From Arthrobacter ipis (GTDB lineage: Bacteria > Actinomycetota > Actinomycetes > Actinomycetales > Micrococcaceae), in NCBI RefSeq assembly GCF_014694315.1, contig NZ_JAAOXD010000007.1:217857-281856 (forward strand): DNA of 64,000 nucleotides. Reading direction: 5' to 3'. The notes beneath the pieces are model-generated. The model did not search any database and was not told the DNA's origin. It saw nothing but the letters and a program-made list of their open reading frames with translations. Both the position numbers and the translations under genes were made by a program. Positions 35,149 to 42,650 of the stretch are shown one piece after another. Numbering within the stretch: the stretch's first letter is position 1; every line of letters starts with the position of its first letter.

Positions 35149-36084
35149 TCATCCAGCCGAACCCGGGCAGCCCTCACCCCGAGGATTGGTCAGACAGTCG
35201 TCCGCATAATTTCGCGTTATCGAGCGCCAAACGCTGATCGTCTGTGCTGGAGAGCTGAACTGGCCCTGGTTGGGGATGGGAAGAGCCGGCCCGCCGTTTA
35301 CGGAGTAGGTTCCCTGGAAGTACGTAGTGAGGACGACGTTGAAGTCGCCGGTCGCTGCGTACGCGTGGCTGGTCCGGGTCTTCTCACCCCAGCGGTCCTG
35401 CGGGAGCGGGCCGCCCGTGGTGGTGGTGGGGCCGAGCGATGTCCCGTCGCCGTAGTCCCAGCGGTACTGGACAGGCTTGGCGGTGATGTGAACCTTCTGG
35501 GCCAGGATGGTGATGTCGAATAGTTGGTCTGTGGCTTTGGCGTAGAAGTTGGTGTCGGCGCCACGGAGAGTATGCGGGTTGGGCTGCGCGGTCAATGTTC
35601 CCGGGATGACGGGCAGCCTATCGAATTCTCTTTGAATGCGAGCCGCGATTCGAGGCAGAAGGTCTTCGGGACTTCTGTCGTAGAGGCACGTGGGGCCTCC
35701 GCCATTCCCTTGCCAGTCCGTCCAGGTAGGATTCTCTACCGACCTAGGCGCCACCTTCCAAACCACGGGAACGCCAGGTTTACCATCGGCTCGCGGGGGA
35801 CACACGCGCTGGTTTGCCAGGCAATCAATAGCTAGGTTGCCGTCATCCACCTGGCACTGCGGAAAGGCGTTGTATTGGTTCGGGTCTTCATTGACGTGGC
35901 CTGGCGGGGCGGGAACTATCTCCCCCGTATTCTCGTCGCGGATCCAGTCGGTCGCGTTTACGTCGATGCCAGTGTCTTCAAAACCGACAATCGGAGTTCC
36001 GTGAGCGTAAGCTACGCCCGCGTGAATGGTCAGAGCCACGAGTGACAGCGACATAGCCAGACAGTTCCGCCTCACGCGCCCCAT
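35149..36084 (-). CDS. Secreted PKD-like domain protein
   Basis: ATG 36084 gives 311 residues with a signal peptide (MGRVRRN, hydrophobic core, cleavage near AYA-HG at about 28). The mature part has paired Cys (PQCQVDDGNLAIDCLANQRVC) and a PKD-like beta-sandwich in the C-terminal half: YRWDYGDGTSLGP followed by TSHAYAATGDFNVVLTT. It should be exported and may mediate adhesion or protein contacts. It begins 2 nt after the lipoprotein gene, so the two are an operon. Confidence 0.82.
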   Translation of the reverse strand: MGRVRRNCLAMSLSLVALTIHAGVAYAHGTPIVGFEDTGIDVNATDWIRDENTGEIVPAPPGHVNEDPNQYNAFPQCQVDDGNLAIDCLANQRVCPPRADGKPGVPVVWKVAPRSVENPTWTDWQGNGGGPTCLYDRSPEDLLPRIAARIQREFDRLPVIPGTLTAQPNPHTLRGADTNFYAKATDQLFDITILAQKVHITAKPVQYRWDYGDGTSLGPTTTTGGPLPQDRWGEKTRTSHAYAATGDFNVVLTTYFQGTYSVNGGPALPIPNQGQFSSPAQTISVWRSITRNYADDCLTNPRGEGCPGSAG

Positions 36085-36086
36085 GA

Positions 36087-36761
36087 TCAGCGAATTAGAC
36101 CGAGGTCTATCACGGCCCAACCCGACGAATCGAATCTAACCACGGCCTGCGAACCGGTATTCGTTTGCTTGGTCACGTCAGGGAAGGGCGTCCCGTCGGC
36201 TTTGTAGATGGTGATCTCCTGTTGAATGACTTGCACTGTCGCCTGCTGCGATGCTGCCCCTTTTTTGTATAGGCCACTCACCGACGGAGTCTGTATTTTC
36301 CCACCGGCGATCCACTGTTTACCTTGCCAGGCGTTTTTGATGTTGTCCCGGAGTCCATTGCAAAACCGGCAGTTGGAACCGCTTCCAGCTTCCATCAAGT
36401 TGGTATTGCCAGTCTCATAGGCGTAGGAGAGGGCCTGAAACCAGTACTTTGTAAACGCCTCCAGCCCTTCTTTCGTGTTCTTATCCGCCAAGGCTGGCTT
36501 GACCGGCACGGGGACGTTCTGCGCTCTCCCCTTGGCGTCGGCAGGCTTGTACACCGGCGTGGGTTTGGGCGTCGGAATGGCACTAGGCGTGGCAGATGCC
36601 GCGCCGGACGCAGACTGGGCTGGCGACGCCACGGCCGTAGCGGTAGGACCGGCCTGGGGTTCCCCATCGCCGCTGCAGCCGCTAAGCGCAATGACGGACA
36701 CGGCTAGGGCGCAAATTAGAGGCAGACGGAGGCGTTCAAAACTGCAGGTACGAGAAGTCAT
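36087..36761 (-). CDS. DUF6318-like lipoprotein
   Basis: The 224-residue product starts with a lipoprotein signal whose lipobox ends LSGC (Cys29). A Thr/Ala/Pro linker runs to about 85. The C-terminal domain has FTKYWFQALSYAYETGNTNLME, a CRFCNG pair and QATVQVIQQEITIYKADG, a pattern of the DUF6318 family as far as it can be recognised. It is predicted to be anchored on the outer face of the membrane and partnered with the downstream PKD-like protein. Function unknown. Confidence 0.8.
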   Translation of the reverse strand: MTSRTCSFERLRLPLICALAVSVIALSGCSGDGEPQAGPTATAVASPAQSASGAASATPSAIPTPKPTPVYKPADAKGRAQNVPVPVKPALADKNTKEGLEAFTKYWFQALSYAYETGNTNLMEAGSGSNCRFCNGLRDNIKNAWQGKQWIAGGKIQTPSVSGLYKKGAASQQATVQVIQQEITIYKADGTPFPDVTKQTNTGSQAVVRFDSSGWAVIDLGLIR

Positions 36762-36888
36762 GCGCTAATCCCCCCGGAAGGTTTCAAGACATCTGTGTCC
36801 GAACAATGGTTAAAGGGTAACTGAGGTCACACTTTTCGGCTCAAAGTTATCCACAGGTTCTTCGGCCCCGTTCTGGGGTCGACGAACA

Positions 36889-36955
36889 GGGGTTTCGACA
36901 AGCTCAACCAGCGGGACACGAGCTCAACAAGCGGGGCTTCGAGAACAACCACCGG
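36889..36955. repeat. Intergenic CTCGAC-type repeat, copy C
   Basis: 'GGTTTCGACAAGCTCAACCAGCGGG' plus two degenerate units (GAGCTCAACAAGCGGGG, TTCGAGAACAACC) lie upstream of the PNPOx-like gene. It is a diverged relative of copies A and B. Confidence 0.6.
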
Positions 36956-37037
36956 GCCAGACCAGCCGTGGCGCACTACCCCGATTACTGGGAAAATCCG
37001 CCCATACCCCTATCGTTTTTCTACAAGGCGTAGAAGA

Positions 37038-37481
37038 ATGGAGCTCATGATGTTCAACCACACCGAGGGCGATCCCATCCTGGTCCTCGACGAAGAGCAG
37101 TGCTGGCAGCTTCTGGAGGGCACCAGGCACGGTCGCCTGGTGGTCACTGTGGCGGGTGAGCCGGATATCTTCCCCGTCAACTACGTGACCAGCCGGAGGA
37201 AGCTGTACTTCCGGACAGCGCCGGGCAACAAGCTCGCGCAGGTGACCATCAATGACAGGGTCCTGTTCGAGACGGACGGCATCATGTCGGACCAGGCGTG
37301 GTCCGTGGTGCTCCGCGGTACGGCCCGTGTCCTGAGCAAGTCAGCCGAGATTGCCGAGGCTGAGGAGTTGGGGCTCGCGTCCTGGGTACCTACGTTGAAG
37401 GACTTCTACGTCGAGATCGATCCCGGTTCCGTGAGCGGCCGACATTTCAAGTTTGGCGATCAGCCGGAGCGCGATTTCTAG
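37038..37481 (+). CDS. Pyridoxamine 5'-phosphate oxidase-like protein
   Basis: The 147-residue split-barrel protein has LLEGTRHGRLVVTVAGEPDIFPVNYV, the flavin-binding core of Pyridox_ox_2-type proteins, followed by LYFRTAPGNKLAQV and SVVLRGTARVL. It probably binds FMN, F420 or heme; it is too short and diverged for true PdxH. ATGs at 37047 and 37050 are alternative starts. The vsr gene follows after 26 nt. Confidence 0.83.
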   Translation: MELMMFNHTEGDPILVLDEEQCWQLLEGTRHGRLVVTVAGEPDIFPVNYVTSRRKLYFRTAPGNKLAQVTINDRVLFETDGIMSDQAWSVVLRGTARVLSKSAEIAEAEELGLASWVPTLKDFYVEIDPGSVSGRHFKFGDQPERDF

Positions 37482-37507
37482 CAGGGCTGCCGGCCTAGAC
37501 TGGAAAT

Positions 37508-37933
37508 ATGGCGGACCGGCTGACCCCTGAGCAGCGCAGCTGGAACATGTCCCGGATCCGGGGCAAGAACACCAAGCCCGAACTGCTGGTGCGCAGCCTC
37601 CTGCACGCCAAGGGCTACCGGTACCGCCTGCACGGCGCCTCGCGCGGCATCAAGCTGCCCGGCAACCCGGATCTCGTCTTCGCCGGCCGGCGCAAGGTCA
37701 TCTTCGTCAACGGCTGCTTCTGGCACTTCCACGACTGCAAGGTGGGCCAGCACGCCCCCAAGGCCAACGCCGAGTTCTGGGAGACGAAACGCACGCGCAC
37801 GCGGGAGCGCGACGCCAGCCAGCGCCATCAGCTCGAAAACGACGGCTGGCAGGTACTCACGGTCTGGGAGTGTGAACTCAGGGACATGTCCGCCGTCGAG
37901 AAACAGCTGGAGCTGTTCCTCACTGCGGGCTGA
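37508..37933 (+). CDS. vsr: Very short patch repair endonuclease
   Basis: The 141-residue protein is a normal-length Vsr: MSRIRGKNTKPELLVRSLLH, the catalytic PDLVF segment (Asp near 51), FVNGCFWHFHDC with the zinc-binding Cys/His set and HQLENDGWQVLTVWECEL. It nicks T:G mismatches arising from 5-methylcytosine deamination. No cytosine methyltransferase is encoded in the window, so its partner is elsewhere or absent. An McrBC system, which targets methylcytosine, lies 4 kb away. Confidence 0.92.
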   Translation: MADRLTPEQRSWNMSRIRGKNTKPELLVRSLLHAKGYRYRLHGASRGIKLPGNPDLVFAGRRKVIFVNGCFWHFHDCKVGQHAPKANAEFWETKRTRTRERDASQRHQLENDGWQVLTVWECELRDMSAVEKQLELFLTAG

Positions 37934-37951
37934 ACTCGAGCCGGGCTAGGT

Positions 37952-38707
37952 TCAATCCTCGGCCGGAGCCAGGCGGTAGCCCACGCCGCGGACGGTCTGC
38001 AGCCAGCGCGGATTCTGTGCGGAATCGCCGAGCTTCTTCCGCAGGTTGCCCATGTGCACCTCAACGGACCGCTCGTCCGCCTCGCTGATGTAGCTTCCGA
38101 CGTCGTACGGTTCGTCCCGCAGGCGGCGCACCAAGTCCGCTTTGGTCCGGACCATGCGGCCCGCCTCGAGCAGGGCATGCAGCAGGTCGAACTCGGTGCG
38201 GGTCAGGCTCAACTCCTGGCCGTCGACGGCAACGGTCCGGGAATCGTAGCTCAGGTCCAGTCCGTTGTGGGCGTACTTCCGCCCCTCGTTCGCTGCGGCG
38301 GAAGGTGAGCCAGCCTCTTCGGTGAGATCCGGCGTCGAACGCGGACGCCGCATCATGGCCGCGACGCGGGCACGCAGCTCGCGCGGACGGAACGGCTTGG
38401 TGAGGTAGTCGTCCGCGCCCGACTCAAGGCCGATCAGGGTGTCCAGCTCTTCTGCGCGGGCTGTAAGCATGACGATGTAGGCGTCGGAGAACTGGCGGAT
38501 CTGCCGGGCGACTTCGAAGCCGTCGATGTCCGGCAGCCCGAGGTCGAGCGTGATGACCGCCGGGTCCAGTTCCTTTGCGGCAAGTACGCCCTCGGCTCCG
38601 CTGCTTGCGGCGCGCACGTCAAAACCGGCCTGCGTCAGAACAACGCGTACCAATTCGCGAATGTCATGGTCATCCTCGATGACCAGTCCTACGCGTGTAT
38701 CACCCAT
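37952..38707 (-). CDS. OmpR-family response regulator
   Basis: The 251-residue protein has a receiver domain (acidic pocket E11/D12/D13, phospho-acceptor D55 in ITLDLGLPD, T82, K104) and a C-terminal winged helix (LSLTRTEFDLLHALLEAG, VEVHMGNLRKKLGD, WLQTVRGVGYRLAP). It is divergent from a histidine kinase 101 nt away; the two form a two-component system although not co-transcribed. Targets cannot be deduced. Confidence 0.93.
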   Translation of the reverse strand: MGDTRVGLVIEDDHDIRELVRVVLTQAGFDVRAASSGAEGVLAAKELDPAVITLDLGLPDIDGFEVARQIRQFSDAYIVMLTARAEELDTLIGLESGADDYLTKPFRPRELRARVAAMMRRPRSTPDLTEEAGSPSAAANEGRKYAHNGLDLSYDSRTVAVDGQELSLTRTEFDLLHALLEAGRMVRTKADLVRRLRDEPYDVGSYISEADERSVEVHMGNLRKKLGDSAQNPRWLQTVRGVGYRLAPAED

Positions 38708-38808
38708 CGCAGCCCCCTCAGCCCGCTACATCCCGTCTGCAGTATAGCTCCCGGCGGATATCCTGCTCCTATGCGTTTCTCACGCCCCGTCCGGATGGAC
38801 CCGCGCCC

Positions 38809-40500
38809 ATGAGCAGTATCGCCTGGAAGGATCCCTCCAGCCGGATCTCGCTCTTCCGCCGGCCCTTCCACGAGTATTCCCTGCGGGGCAGGGTGCTGCT
38901 GAGCCAGATGCCGCTTTCCGTCACGGCAGGAATCACAGCTTTTCTTATTCTGGCGTTCTTCCCTGAGACGCTGCTCAATCCCCTTTTCATCAGTTTTCTG
39001 CTGTCACAGGCAGTAATACTGATTCTCTGCTACGCCGTGCCTTGGCACCGGCTGCCGTATCCGTCTTTCTTGGCGATACCTCTCTTGGACCTGGTGTCGA
39101 TTTCCCTGGGCAGGGAAGGCGGCCAGGATAGCCTGACTGGACTCAGCCTCATGGCCGTTTTTCCGGTCATCTGGATGTGTGCCTCCGGGCTGTTCCCCAA
39201 AGCCGCTGTGGCAATATCCTTTTTCGGTCCGTTGGGCATCATTTGGGTCCCGCAGTTTCTCCACGGTGCCATCTCCGGCCAGGACCTCGCGCGCTCCTTC
39301 CTGCTGCCGGTGATGATGCTGGGCATCGGCGTAACCGTGTCCGTCATGACCCTCAGCATGGTCCGGCAGCAGCAGGACCTGGAGGAACAGCAGCGCGGCC
39401 TGGAAGAAAAGGACTCTCAGCTCCGCGGCGTGCTGACCGGAAGCAAGCGCCAGGAACGGCTACTAAATACGGTTCTGGACACGGTGCATTTGGGCGTCCT
39501 CGCCGTCGACGCGCAGGGCAATGACATCCTAATGAACCGCAAGCAGCGCAAGCATCACCAGCTGGCTTCGCCGCCTACCATCGACGATCCCAATGAATCC
39601 CAACTGTTGGTGTTCTCCGCCGACCGGACCACCCTGGTCCCCGTCGACCGCCGCCCCGTTCGGCGCGCGATTCTCGGTGAGGAATTTACCGACTACCTCG
39701 TGTGGCTCGGAGCGGGCGCCGAACAGCGCGCCGTATCCACTAGTGCGAGGCCCATGCAGGACCAGGACGGCAGCTTCGCCGGCTCCGTCATTGTGTTCAG
39801 CGACGTCACCGAACTGGTGAATGCCCTCGCTGCCAAGGACGATTTCGTCTCTAACGTCTCCCACGAGTTCCGGACGCCGCTCACCTCGATTCTTGGCTAC
39901 GTCGAGCTTCTGTTGGACGACGACGGCGACCTCACCGACTCCCAGCGCGGCCCCCTGGAAATCATCCGGCGGAACTCGGAGCGGCTGCTCACGCTGGTCT
40001 CGGACCTGCTCTCCAGCCGCAACGGCCAACTGCTCGTCACCCCGAAGGCCGTGAATGTGGCCGAGCTGGTGCGCACCAGCGTCACCGCCGCCCTGCCGCG
40101 CGCCGCGGAATCCGGCATCCAGCTGCGCGCCGACGCCCCGGAGAGGCTGGAGGCCCACATCGATGCCGCCCGCATCTCGCAGGTGCTGGACAACCTTGTA
40201 TCGAACGCCATCAAATACTCTCCCGACGGCGGCGTCGTCGTGGTGTCGCTGCGCTCCGAGGACGGCCACATTACGTGCAGTGTGAGCGACACAGGCATAG
40301 GGATGAGCCAGCAGGACCAAGAGGAGGTCTTCGCCAAGTTTTTTCGGTCCGCAGCCGTCCGCAATTCCGCGATTCCCGGCGTCGGGCTGGGGCTGTCCAT
40401 CAGCAAGGCCATCGTGGAAGCCCACGGGGGCAGGGTCTCGCTGCGCAGCGAAGTGGGGAAAGGCACCACGTTTACCTTTGCGGTGCCGGTGCAGAACTGA
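38809..40500 (+). CDS. Membrane sensor histidine kinase
   Basis: From ATG 38809, 563 residues. The N-terminal 210 residues hold about six hydrophobic helices without a large outside domain. A coiled coil (MVRQQQDLEEQQRGLEEKD) follows, then a PAS-like domain (about 225-335). The kinase core has H352 in FVSNVSHEFRTPLTSILGY, the N box DNLVSNAIKYSPDGG, DTGIGMS and GVGLGLSISKAIVEAHGG. It likely senses a membrane or cytoplasmic signal and phosphorylates the divergent regulator. No clear ribosome-binding site precedes this ATG. Confidence 0.92.
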   Translation: MSSIAWKDPSSRISLFRRPFHEYSLRGRVLLSQMPLSVTAGITAFLILAFFPETLLNPLFISFLLSQAVILILCYAVPWHRLPYPSFLAIPLLDLVSISLGREGGQDSLTGLSLMAVFPVIWMCASGLFPKAAVAISFFGPLGIIWVPQFLHGAISGQDLARSFLLPVMMLGIGVTVSVMTLSMVRQQQDLEEQQRGLEEKDSQLRGVLTGSKRQERLLNTVLDTVHLGVLAVDAQGNDILMNRKQRKHHQLASPPTIDDPNESQLLVFSADRTTLVPVDRRPVRRAILGEEFTDYLVWLGAGAEQRAVSTSARPMQDQDGSFAGSVIVFSDVTELVNALAAKDDFVSNVSHEFRTPLTSILGYVELLLDDDGDLTDSQRGPLEIIRRNSERLLTLVSDLLSSRNGQLLVTPKAVNVAELVRTSVTAALPRAAESGIQLRADAPERLEAHIDAARISQVLDNLVSNAIKYSPDGGVVVVSLRSEDGHITCSVSDTGIGMSQQDQEEVFAKFFRSAAVRNSAIPGVGLGLSISKAIVEAHGGRVSLRSEVGKGTTFTFAVPVQN

Positions 40501-40509
40501 GCTGCCCGC

Positions 40510-41214
40510 CTACGCCCTGTGGTCCTCGATGAGCCAGCCGGCCAGCCGGCGGGCGCGCCTGGCCGCGTCGAGGTCGCCCTCCGCGGCGGAGATGATCGAG
40601 CCCTTCATGAGGATATGCCAGGACCGGGAGAAGTCGTCGGTCCGCTGCAGCCCGGCCTCGTCCGCGAGCTGCTTCACGTGACCACGGATCTTGGCGAGGT
40701 AGTCGATGCTGGCCCGTCCCAGCGGATGCGAGGCGCCCATCTCCAGCAGCACGTTGATGAAGGAGCAGGCTTCAAAGTCAGTGCGGTGGAACCAGTCGGA
40801 GAAGACATCGAAAATGGCAAGCAGCTGTTGTTCGGGGGTTTCCGCCCTGCGCCGGGCCTCCCCCACGATGGCGTTGACGGTCCACACTTGGTCGCGTTTC
40901 TCGAGGAACGCCAGCACGAGCTCGTCCTTCGAAGCGAAGTGGCGGTAGAAGGTGGCCTTTGCGACGCCGGAGCTGCTGATGAGTTCATTGATGCCGACGT
41001 CCCGGACGCCACGGCGGGCGAAGAGGTCGTAGGCCGCACTGACGATCCGTTCATGCATTCTGGAAGCACCGGACGCCGCAATCTCCTCGCCATACGTCCG
41101 GCCTCCCGATGTGAGCGGGACACCCGGCGTGGCGGCCGGCTGCGGTCCAGTTTGAAGCCCTCCGGAATGATCTCTCCCGGCGCTCCACGGCTCGGAGCTG
41201 GGTACCTCTGCCAT
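40510..41214 (-). CDS. TetR family regulator
   Basis: The ATG at 41214 gives 234 residues: a disordered N-tail of about 50 residues, then the TetR helix-turn-helix (MHERIVSAAYDLFARRGV, INELISSSGVAKATFYRHFASKDEL) and a helical ligand domain (FDVFSDWFHRTDFEACSFINVLLE). It stands between the convergent histidine kinase (stops 9 nt apart) and McrC. A 22-bp palindrome 24 nt upstream of the start is its likely operator. Its target besides itself is not evident. Confidence 0.9.
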   Translation of the reverse strand: MAEVPSSEPWSAGRDHSGGLQTGPQPAATPGVPLTSGGRTYGEEIAASGASRMHERIVSAAYDLFARRGVRDVGINELISSSGVAKATFYRHFASKDELVLAFLEKRDQVWTVNAIVGEARRRAETPEQQLLAIFDVFSDWFHRTDFEACSFINVLLEMGASHPLGRASIDYLAKIRGHVKQLADEAGLQRTDDFSRSWHILMKGSIISAAEGDLDAARRARRLAGWLIEDHRA

Positions 41215-41237
41215 TAGGAATATTCTATCCCCACCTG

Positions 41238-41259
41238 CAAGACAGACCTGTCTGTCTTG
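41238..41259. promoter_or_regulatory. TetR operator palindrome
   Basis: CAAGACAGA-CCTG-TCTGTCTTG: 9-bp perfect arms around 4 nt, within an AT-rich stretch upstream of the tetR-type gene. The size and the GACAGACCTGTCTGTC core are typical for TetR dimers. Confidence 0.7.
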
Positions 41260-41330
41260 ATTATTGTTCATACACATCAGTGCAAATTCAGTCGAATGTC
41301 GAGTGGTCATGATGACGGGGAGCCACAGGA

Positions 41331-42650
41331 CTAGCGGCCGAGGCTCGCCTGACGCACGACTTCTCCCCACGACTGCTCGGCAAGGTCGGCGACCGCTGCC
41401 AGGATCTCCGACGGCGGCCGGGAAAGATCCAGCGGAAACTCGACGATGTCGATGTCGGTGTTGAGGATCCGCCTCAGCTTGACCTCGCCCGCCCCCGCGT
41501 AGACCAGCCAGGCGGTGGGCACGCGCAGTGCCGTGCAGTAGGCCAGCATCTGGAAATGGTCCGCCGACAGGGAGGCGCCCTGGTCGGTGCCCGCGCGGTA
41601 CTGGGCGTCGTACACCACCACCGGCCGGCCGCCCAACAGGTGCACGGCATCCGGGCGCACTGTCAGCCGGTCCGAGTCCCGGACCGCCTCGTTCAGCAGC
41701 GCGTTGTACTGCAGCCTCATCTCGCCGGGAAAGGCCGCCATGGCCCGGCGCAGCGCCGCGCCGACGAAATCCTCGAAGACCTTGCCCATGTCGACGACGA
41801 AGGACGCCGTCTGCTGCTTGCCCTCCCCCGCCTCCGCGGAAGCATTGCGCAGGATCACCTCGGAGAGCCTCAGTGCCGCGTGATAGCGGAGGTTCATCCG
41901 GCTGGCCCGCCACGGCGGAAGCGGAGCGCCGGCGTGGAGGCGGGTGACGCCGTCGAGCTTTCCCTTCAGCTGCCGCAGGCGGCCCAGCACCTCCGGGCGG
42001 ACGCCCGGGACACGCGACATGCGCTCGAGCGCGGCACGCAGGATGCGGTTCTCCGGGATGTCCTCGGTGAACTCGTCGTAGGACACTTCCAGCGGCACAA
42101 GCATCCCGGGCCTGCGGGATATCTGGTCCGAGATACGGATGCGGCCCTTGACGGTGCGGAGCGACTCGTCGACGGTGACGTACCCCTGCAGGACGCCTCG
42201 CTGCAGCGCACGTTCGGCAAGCTGCACCAGGGAGGCCGCCAGGGCGCTCCACAGCTCGGCATCCTCGTCAGCTGCCACGGTGTCGTCGCGGAAGCCCTGG
42301 TCCCCGGCGTAGCTCAGCAGAAAGAGCAGGCGGCTCAGCCCGAGCCGGTCCTTCGGCCGCACGTCGAGCTGCACCCGCGGAGTGCGCACGGACCCCACCA
42401 TGCCGACGGGCTCGATCCGGAACAGCCCCATGCCCATCGGCGTTGCCTTGGCCAGGCCGCTGGAGTTCAGGAAGGCGGCGCTTTCGGCGTCGAGCCTCTC
42501 CACGGTGCCGCCGGAGAGCTCGTCCAGAACGATGTGCCGCAGTGTTTGGGCGGAACCGCGGCTGCCGCGAGTTCCGGGCCGCGCGGAGCCCGCAGTCGCC
42601 GTCGCGGAGCCCGCAGTCACGCCGAAACCGGCCGGGCTAGCGAGCCGCAA
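41331..42650 (-). CDS. mcrC: McrC-type restriction subunit
   Basis: The 439-residue protein has the McrC layout: N-terminal beta domain (VQLDVRPKDRLGLSRLLFLLSYAG), central GYVTVDESLRTVKGRIRI and ENRILRAALERM, then the nuclease domain. The PD-(D/E)xK motif reads RPD (D334) and D348-A-Q350, so Gln replaces the usual Lys. It partners with McrB to cut DNA with modified cytosine. It starts 14 nt inside the McrB gene end. The first 35 residues are low-complexity, so a later start is possible. Confidence 0.88.
   Translation of the reverse strand: MRLASPAGFGVTAGSATATAGSARPGTRGSRGSAQTLRHIVLDELSGGTVERLDAESAAFLNSSGLAKATPMGMGLFRIEPVGMVGSVRTPRVQLDVRPKDRLGLSRLLFLLSYAGDQGFRDDTVAADEDAELWSALAASLVQLAERALQRGVLQGYVTVDESLRTVKGRIRISDQISRRPGMLVPLEVSYDEFTEDIPENRILRAALERMSRVPGVRPEVLGRLRQLKGKLDGVTRLHAGAPLPPWRASRMNLRYHAALRLSEVILRNASAEAGEGKQQTASFVVDMGKVFEDFVGAALRRAMAAFPGEMRLQYNALLNEAVRDSDRLTVRPDAVHLLGGRPVVVYDAQYRAGTDQGASLSADHFQMLAYCTALRVPTAWLVYAGAGEVKLRRILNTDIDIVEFPLDLSRPPSEILAAVADLAEQSWGEVVRQASLGR

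Noticed and set aside
40510..42252. A 580-residue version of the TetR protein starting inside mcrC
   Set aside because: The extra N-terminus lies antisense-free but out of frame with McrC and covers the operator and promoter; the helix-turn-helix protein starts sensibly at 41214.
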